From an uncultured Pirellulaceae bacterium (lineage in GTDB: Bacteria; Planctomycetota; Planctomycetia; Pirellulales; Pirellulaceae): a stretch of 11,262 bases of DNA. The notes under the pieces were generated by a model that did no database searches, was not told the DNA's origin, and worked only from the letters and a program-made list of their open reading frames with translations. Position 1 is the first letter of the stretch; every line of letters starts with the position of its first letter. This document shows positions 6,509-11,262 of the stretch, piece after piece. Position numbers and translations under genes: made by a program. Location: the NCBI GenBank assembly GCA_934255105.1, contig CAKQNH010000074.1, forward strand, positions 1 to 11,262, written 5' to 3'.

Positions 6509-9500
6509 ATGAAATTGGCAATTGGCCTCGGGTTACTGTGGAGTTTGTCGTTTACCGCGCTGCTAGCCGCGCAGGAGGCGGATCCTGCCTTCCCCGAAAT
6601 CTACAATAGCGAAGCGTCAGGTGAGGAGCCCATCTCGGCTGAACAGGCTCTCGAGTCGCTCAGCTTGCCGCCGGGGTTTTCCGCCACGCTGTTCGCCTCG
6701 GAGCCCGAGGTGCAGAATCCGATCGCGGGGACGATCGACGCGCAGGGGCGAGTGTGGATCGCAGAGAACTTTACGTACGCTGAACGCACGCAGCGTTTTG
6801 ATCTGAGCTTGCGCGATCGCGTCGTGGTGCTGGCAGACAAGGACGGTGACGGCGTGGCTGAACAGCGCACGGTTTTCTCCGATTCAGTGCAGATGTTGAC
6901 GAGTATCGCGGTGGGACAAGGTGGCGTGTGGCTGATGTGTCCGCCTCAACTATTGTTTATCCCAGACGCCGATGGTGATCTCGTGCCGGATGGTCCACCC
7001 GAAGTCAAACTGGACGGTTTTAATGTGGCTCAAGAAAACTATCATAACTTTGCCAACGGCTTGAAGTGGGGACCGGACAGTTGGCTGTACGGGCGCTGCG
7101 GTGCGTCATGCCCAGGCGAACTGGGGTTGCCCGGTACAGCAGCAGATGAGCGACTGCCACTGCGCGGCGGCATGTGGCGCTACCATCCTCAGCGGCAAGT
7201 GGTTGAGGTGCTCAATCAGGGGACCACCAATCCCTGGGGGCACGATTGGAATGCGGTTGGTGAACTCTTTTTTATCAACGTCGTCAACGGGCATTTGTGG
7301 CATTCGATTCCTGGTGCGCACTACGTCCGCCCGCATTCGCTGGATGCCAATCCACGCAGCTACGAATTGATCGATACGCACGCTGACCATTGGCATTTTG
7401 ATACTGGCAAGAGTTGGACCGATTCACGCGACGGCGCGGCCAACGACTTTGGTGGCGGACACGCGCATGTGGGGATGCTGATCTACCAGGAGCCGACTTG
7501 GCCCGCCGAGTATCAACGGCGGCTGATGACGATCAATTTGCACGGGCGCCGAATCAATGTAGAGCGTTTGGACGCCGAGGGATCTGGGTATGTAGGCCGA
7601 CACGAGCCCGACATTTTTCCGACGGCGGACAAGTGGTTTCGCGGTATGGAGTTATTGCCCATGCCGGACGGGAACGTATTGCTGCTGGATTGGTCTGATA
7701 CGGGTGAATGCCACGAGTCGACCGGCGTGCATCGCACCAGTGGACGGATCTTCAAGCTGAGCTATGACGGTAGCTCGCCGGGCGAATTCCTGTTTAGCGA
7801 TCGCGCCGTTCTGCAGGATCCACTGCAGATGGCGGATATTCAACGAACGCCCAGCGAGTGGCATGCGCGACGCGCGCGCGAGGCATTGCGCGAGCTCACC
7901 CTGCAAAGGAATTTAACTAGGAATAACCGCCGCAATTCCCCGGCGGACAAAGCTGCGGGGGCTGCCTTGGACGCAGCATGGCTGGCGGCGCGGAACAGCT
8001 TGGGGGCTTTACTAGAATCAGATCTGCCGGTCGAGCAGCGACTGCGCGGCATGTGGTCGCTGTGGGCCATGGATGCCTTGCCACAAGATCGGCTGGTCGA
8101 GCTGTGTGGCGATCGCGCGGCGGCGGTGCGCAGTTGGGCAGTACGTCTGCTGACGGATCGCTGGCCGATCGACACAACGACTGGCCACAGGCCGGCCGCG
8201 ACGAGCTTTTCATTAGCAGACGCGGCACTACTGTCAGACCTCGCGGCCTTGGCTGCACGCGAACCGGAGGCTTCAGTGCGACTGACGCTGGCCAGTGTTT
8301 TGCAACGCGTGCCAGTGGATCAGCGCGCCCCCTTGGCGGCTGCGCTCATGCTTCATGTCGAGGATGCTGATGACCACAATTTGCCATTGATGGTTTGGTA
8401 CGGCTTGATTCCGCTGACCCCCGATGCTTTGGTCGGTCTGGCCGCCGATTCGACTTGGCCGCGCACCCGGCGATTGATCGTGCGCCGCATGGCCGAGGAT
8501 ATCGAAGCGGCCCCTCAGGCGATGGAACAACTGATCGCCCGCGCTGTCGCAGCGGAGAACGGACCACTGGCTATCGACATCGTGTTCGGAGCGGCGGCCG
8601 GTCTGGCTGGTCGTCGACAGGCAGCTATGCCTGCCGGTTGGAGCGCGCTGCAAGCTTTGATCGATACGAATTCGCCGCTGGCCAGTCGAGAACCTGCACT
8701 ACAGCAGGCGCTCAGCGATTTGAATGTGCTGTTTGGGGATGGAGTGACTATTGAGGAGCTGAAGCGATTGGCCGCCGATCGATCCGCGCCGCTGGAAAAG
8801 AGACGCGCGGCGCTTAGCTCCTTGGTCGATTCCCGAGCGGAAGGGCTGCGCGAGCTGAGCTTACGACTGCTCAATGAGCGCTATCTCAATTTGATAGCCG
8901 CGCGTGGCTTGGCGTCTGAGGTGGACGACTCCATTGGCCAGCGGATATTGGCCAACTACCGCACCTTTGCCCCTCTGGATCGTCCCTCCGTGATTTCGAT
9001 ATTGGCATCGCGCAAGGCGTGGGGGGAGCAACTGCTGCAAGCGGTGGCTGCTGGAAAGATCGACCGCAGCGAGATCACCGCGTTTCAAGCGCGACAGTTG
9101 GCGAGCTTCCAGGATCCACACTTGGACGATTTGCTGGCTCAGCACTGGGGGCAAGCTCGCGAGACAGACGCAGAGAGAGTCGAGCAAATACAGAGTTTGC
9201 GAAGCCTGCTAAGCCCGCAAACGCTCTCCGCAGCCAATTTGCCGCAGGGACGAGACTTGTTTCAACAAACTTGTGCCACTTGCCACAAACTGTATGGCCA
9301 AGGAGGTGATTTAGGCCCGGATTTGACCGGTGCTGGTCGCGGCAATCTCGATTACCTGCTGGAGAATATCGTCGATCCCAGCGCGGTAGTTACCAAAGAA
9401 TTCCGCACCACGACGGCAGTCCTGCACGACGGACGAGTGCTGAGTGGGCTGATGACCAGCCGCAACGATGATGTGGTAACGCTGGCCAACGCGGATCGCG

Positions 9501-9649
9501 TACACCGCGTGGCAGTAGAGGATATTGCCGATTTAAAACAGTTGGCAACATCTATCATGCCCGACGGCTTGTTGAATCAATTGAGCGACAGGCAGATTGT
9601 GGATCTGTTCGCATATTTGCAGAGTACCGGCCAGGTTCCGCTGCCGTAG
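6509..9649 (+). CDS. PVC-type secreted dehydrogenase-like propeller with HEAT-like region and C-terminal CxxCH heme domain
   Basis: 1046 residues. The N-terminus has a short signal peptide (MKLAIGLGLLWSLSFTALLAA, cleavage likely before Gln22). Residues of about 50-425 form a beta-propeller of the planctomycete/verrucomicrobial 'membrane-bound dehydrogenase' type. It starts PPGFSATLFASEPEVQNP and has two Asp-rich loops, DKDGDG at 110 and DADGD at 153, that look like calcium sites. It also contains FANGLKWGPDSWLYGRCG and WGHDWNAVGELFFIN. Residues 430-900 are helical with repeated Ala/Leu/Arg segments, like HEAT repeats. The last 135 residues are the Pirellula-type cytochrome domain: CATCH at 922-926 binds heme c covalently, GGDLGPDLTGAG follows, and SIMPDG around M1017 is a possible second axial ligand. 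Such proteins are thought to oxidise sugars or related compounds in the periplasm; the substrate is unknown. It stands alone, flanked by inverted repeats. Confidence 0.92.
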   Translation: MKLAIGLGLLWSLSFTALLAAQEADPAFPEIYNSEASGEEPISAEQALESLSLPPGFSATLFASEPEVQNPIAGTIDAQGRVWIAENFTYAERTQRFDLSLRDRVVVLADKDGDGVAEQRTVFSDSVQMLTSIAVGQGGVWLMCPPQLLFIPDADGDLVPDGPPEVKLDGFNVAQENYHNFANGLKWGPDSWLYGRCGASCPGELGLPGTAADERLPLRGGMWRYHPQRQVVEVLNQGTTNPWGHDWNAVGELFFINVVNGHLWHSIPGAHYVRPHSLDANPRSYELIDTHADHWHFDTGKSWTDSRDGAANDFGGGHAHVGMLIYQEPTWPAEYQRRLMTINLHGRRINVERLDAEGSGYVGRHEPDIFPTADKWFRGMELLPMPDGNVLLLDWSDTGECHESTGVHRTSGRIFKLSYDGSSPGEFLFSDRAVLQDPLQMADIQRTPSEWHARRAREALRELTLQRNLTRNNRRNSPADKAAGAALDAAWLAARNSLGALLESDLPVEQRLRGMWSLWAMDALPQDRLVELCGDRAAAVRSWAVRLLTDRWPIDTTTGHRPAATSFSLADAALLSDLAALAAREPEASVRLTLASVLQRVPVDQRAPLAAALMLHVEDADDHNLPLMVWYGLIPLTPDALVGLAADSTWPRTRRLIVRRMAEDIEAAPQAMEQLIARAVAAENGPLAIDIVFGAAAGLAGRRQAAMPAGWSALQALIDTNSPLASREPALQQALSDLNVLFGDGVTIEELKRLAADRSAPLEKRRAALSSLVDSRAEGLRELSLRLLNERYLNLIAARGLASEVDDSIGQRILANYRTFAPLDRPSVISILASRKAWGEQLLQAVAAGKIDRSEITAFQARQLASFQDPHLDDLLAQHWGQARETDAERVEQIQSLRSLLSPQTLSAANLPQGRDLFQQTCATCHKLYGQGGDLGPDLTGAGRGNLDYLLENIVDPSAVVTKEFRTTTAVLHDGRVLSGLMTSRNDDVVTLANADRVHRVAVEDIADLKQLATSIMPDGLLNQLSDRQIVDLFAYLQSTGQVPLP

Positions 9650-9672
9650 CATTGGGTCAGGAAATTAGTGTC

Positions 9673-9832
9673 AACAGTCGATCCTTTTTTCGTAACCCGC
9701 ATAGGCTGGGAATTTTAGGACCGCAAGGTTTTCATGGTAGCGAAAGTCGCCAAGACTTTCGGCCACGGGGGCTTCCGAAACTCTTGGCGAGTTTCGCTAC
9801 GAAAAAAATCGCAGCCTCGCAGCGCCAGCAAT
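9673..9832 (-). repeat. Structured intergenic repeat, right copy (inverted)
   Basis: Reverse-complement copy of 6290-6454, beginning 24 bases after the cytochrome gene stop. The central palindrome spans 9737-9800. It can fold as two perfect eight-pair hairpins: CGAAAGTC-GCCAA-GACTTTCG at 9741-9761 and CGAAACTC-TTGGC-GAGTTTCG at 9776-9796. The two loops are complementary to each other. The outer inverted ends seen in the left copy are eroded here (AGGCTGGGAATTTT against ATCGCAGCCT). An apparent 60-codon frame at 9652-9834 merely runs through this repeat. It lies between convergent genes, so it could also help end transcription. Confidence 0.75.
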
Positions 9833-9844
9833 GAGGTTTGACTG

Positions 9845-9940
9845 CCGCAGGTGCCGTCGCCTGCGCAGGCCGCGAAAGCGGGTTGTTATAGAAGAACCGC
9901 CTGTTGATCAGTTCGCTTTGAGCATCGCGGCCTGCTGCGG
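9845..9940. repeat. Nested inverted repeat between convergent genes
   Basis: CCGCAG (9845-9850) pairs with CTGCGG (9935-9940). Inside lies the perfect 11-base pair GCAGGCCGCGA (9865-9875) with TCGCGGCCTGC (9925-9935). The inner arms then continue as AAAGCG (9875-9880) with CGCTTT (9914-9919) and GCGGGTT with AACCGC. A small side hairpin GCAGG...CCTGC occupies 9847-9864. Such a branched, GC-rich fold could be a bidirectional terminator or another intergenic repeat. No T-run follows the stem. Single copy in this window. Confidence 0.55.
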
Positions 9941-9944
9941 CTCG

Positions 9945-10014
9945 GCGTTAAACGATTTCAGCGAGTCGACGCCAATAGTTTAACTCACACTCCTGAATAA
10001 CTCGGGTTTAACGC
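9945..10014. repeat. GCGTTAAAC / GTTTAACGC inverted repeat
   Basis: A perfect nine-base inverted repeat at 9945-9953 and 10006-10014, with a 52-base spacer that holds another TTTAAC at 9979-9984. It lies directly downstream of the stop codon of the minus-strand DUF1571 gene and next to the nested repeat. The function is unknown; the long spacer argues against a simple terminator. Confidence 0.4.
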
Positions 10015-10021
10015 AGGCTTA

Positions 10022-10924
10022 CTACGGGAAATTGTAGGCTGGATTGTCGGGGTCAAAGTCGCTGTCGGTTAGTCCTACATTCAGCTCGACGTCCAGATAC
10101 GTGTACTCCTCCTCCAGCGGTGGCTCTCCGCCCGCTTGCTCGGGCCACAGGAAAGCGGCGTAGCGCAGCGGTATCTGCCGCTCGGCATCCAAGAAAACTT
10201 GCGCGATATAGAAATCGGCACCTGGCACGCTGCGGGGCTGGGTCACTTGGATCAGTTGACAGGAGCGGTCTCCCACCATCTCCCCGTGGCGAGTTTCGAT
10301 GATGCAGCGGCTCAAATCCACGCCGCGATCTATTTTTTCGATCAACTTTTCGACCAAGCGCAGCATGCCGATTTCCGTGACCGAGTATTTGTTCCCCAAC
10401 ATGGCCAGGGTGCTGTTGGGGGCTAGTTCGATCCGCAATAGGTTGAGCATGCCACCTTCGTGAACGACCAATTTATTATCGTTCTGGCCCTCGATCCAAA
10501 TCACTTCGCGTCCGCGCGCCGAGCGTGGCTGGGTGAACTTCATGTAGGCAGCCAAGCCAGCCTCTGGCGATTTGGTGGGATTGCGGATTTTGAATTCCAT
10601 CCGTGCTTGGGCGGCCAGTTTGCCCCCAATCCGCTCGTGCTTGACTAAAACGCCCCGATAATCATGCACATTAGCTCGCATATCAGCTAGTATTCGCTCG
10701 GCCAACTCGATCAAATCCTGCATCGTCAACGGGGCAATACCATCTTCGCCGCTGTGGCTGGCATCGCCATCCTGACTGCTGGAGATTGGCGAGCGGACGG
10801 ACAGCAAATCCCCGAGCGAGGAATGGCTCTCACTGGCCTGATCGAGCGCCGGCGAGGGTGCCAGCACGGCAATCGCAGTCAGGACGGCTACGAAGCTAAA
10901 AAGCAGGAGAAAAGAACGTAACAT
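10022..10924 (-). CDS. Exported DUF1571 family protein
   Basis: 300 residues. Residues 1-27 are a signal peptide or membrane anchor (MLRSFLLLFSFVAVLTAIAVLAPS). A low-complexity Ser/Asp-rich linker reaches to about residue 62. The DUF1571 domain follows, from LIELAERILADMRANVHDYRGVLVKHERI to the C-terminus. Its typical end is present: FLDAERQIPLRYAAFLWPEQ, then EEEYTYLDVELNVGLTDSDFDPDNPAYNF. The family is common in planctomycetes and has a predicted LolA-like, lipid-binding beta-sheet fold. The fold parallel is family knowledge and the role is not established. It is transcribed towards the cytochrome gene and away from hom, about 220 bases from hom. No strong Shine-Dalgarno is seen before the ATG at 10924-10922, but the signal peptide places the start well. 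Confidence 0.9.
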   Translation of the reverse strand: MLRSFLLLFSFVAVLTAIAVLAPSPALDQASESHSSLGDLLSVRSPISSSQDGDASHSGEDGIAPLTMQDLIELAERILADMRANVHDYRGVLVKHERIGGKLAAQARMEFKIRNPTKSPEAGLAAYMKFTQPRSARGREVIWIEGQNDNKLVVHEGGMLNLLRIELAPNSTLAMLGNKYSVTEIGMLRLVEKLIEKIDRGVDLSRCIIETRHGEMVGDRSCQLIQVTQPRSVPGADFYIAQVFLDAERQIPLRYAAFLWPEQAGGEPPLEEEYTYLDVELNVGLTDSDFDPDNPAYNFP

Positions 10925-11147
10925 GCGTGCCCACGGTAAAAAAATGGTTTGGTGTCGACAGACGCCATTTTAGAGGGACAATCGTTGCGCGTCAGGGGGA
11001 CCAGCCGCGCCGCTTAGATCCACTTGCAAACCCCACCTGCCAAACCCAAGGGGGTTTCGAGTAGGATATGCGGCTCGGATTTCGGCCGAGTGCCCAATTC
11101 TTGCACAAGGCACTCCGCGCCAAGCCCCTATACTAGCGGATTCAGTG

Positions 11148-11262
11148 ATGGAAAAAACGAAAGTCGCCATTGTTGGCCTGGGCACGGTGGGTGCCGGAGT
11201 GGCCAAACTGCTGCTGGACCACGGCGACCGGACTGCTCGTCACGCAGGGCGGACCCTGTGGT
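11148..11262 (+). CDS. hom: Homoserine dehydrogenase, N-terminal fragment (runs off the right edge)
   Basis: The first 38 codons of an NAD(P)-dependent homoserine dehydrogenase, which reduces aspartate semialdehyde to homoserine in threonine, methionine and isoleucine synthesis. MEKTKVAIVGLGTVGAGVAKLLL contains the dinucleotide-binding GLGTVG at 10-15 in the position usual for this family. GDRTARHAGRTLW then leads towards the first catalytic part outside the window. A GTG directly precedes the ATG and could be an alternative start. TATACT at 11129-11134 is a good -10-like hexamer only 13 bases before the ATG. If it is used, the leader would be a few bases long or absent, which fits the lack of a Shine-Dalgarno sequence. 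The only TTGCAC upstream, at 11101, is too far for a normal -35. Confidence 0.82.
   Translation, partial: MEKTKVAIVGLGTVGAGVAKLLLDHGDRTARHAGRTLW

Noticed and set aside
9652..9834. 60-codon frame after the cytochrome gene
   Set aside because: It is a translation of the structured repeat, and its reverse-complement copy elsewhere lacks a matching frame.
11042..11057. AAACCC/GGGTTT mini-hairpin as a terminator
   Set aside because: Six pairs only, no T-run, and it sits between divergent genes where no transcript needs to end.

Overview
The window looks like chromosomal DNA of a planctomycete, probably of the Pirellula/Rhodopirellula/Blastopirellula group. Three things point there: a very large secreted protein that joins a Pirellula/Verrucomicrobium-type dehydrogenase-like propeller to a C-terminal CxxCH heme domain, a DUF1571 protein, and the N-terminus of a large surface protein with a LEPR-XLL-like motif (here LERRLLL). 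The assignment rests on reading the protein sequences, not on a database search.

Layout: (1) 1-973, minus strand: the N-terminal 324 residues of a surface protein that runs off the left edge, with a long Gly-Thr-Ser-Thr repeat linker and a Calx-beta-like stretch. It has no stop inside the window and had to be read by hand. (2) 1330-3462, plus strand: a two-gene unit with a PAPS-dependent sulfotransferase followed 51 bases later by a family 25 glycosyltransferase. The glycosyltransferase C-terminal half looks like a degenerate sulfotransferase-type P-loop domain. Together they suggest surface-glycan synthesis and sulfation. (3) 3463-4660: about 1.2 kb without an intact gene. It holds three copies of a REP-like motif, a 47-residue C-terminal remnant of RadC on the minus strand, and a separate pair of inverted repeats. 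(4) 4661-6196, plus strand: a complete YifB/ComM-type AAA+ protein (Mg-chelatase-related). (5) 6509-9649, plus strand: the large cytochrome-like protein, closely bracketed by two copies of a roughly 160-base structured repeat in opposite orientations. (6) 9845-10014: strongly self-complementary DNA between convergent genes. (7) 10022-10924, minus strand: an exported DUF1571 protein. (8) 11148 to the right edge, plus strand: the first 38 codons of homoserine dehydrogenase.

The genes do not form one pathway. Conserved housekeeping genes (comM, hom) and planctomycete family proteins are interleaved with an accessory glycan-modification pair and a decayed, repeat-rich segment. I see no complete new defence or mobile system. 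The points most worth a second look are the glycosyltransferase/sulfotransferase-like fusion, the radC remnant cut at a REP-like motif, and the inverted twin-hairpin repeats around the cytochrome gene.
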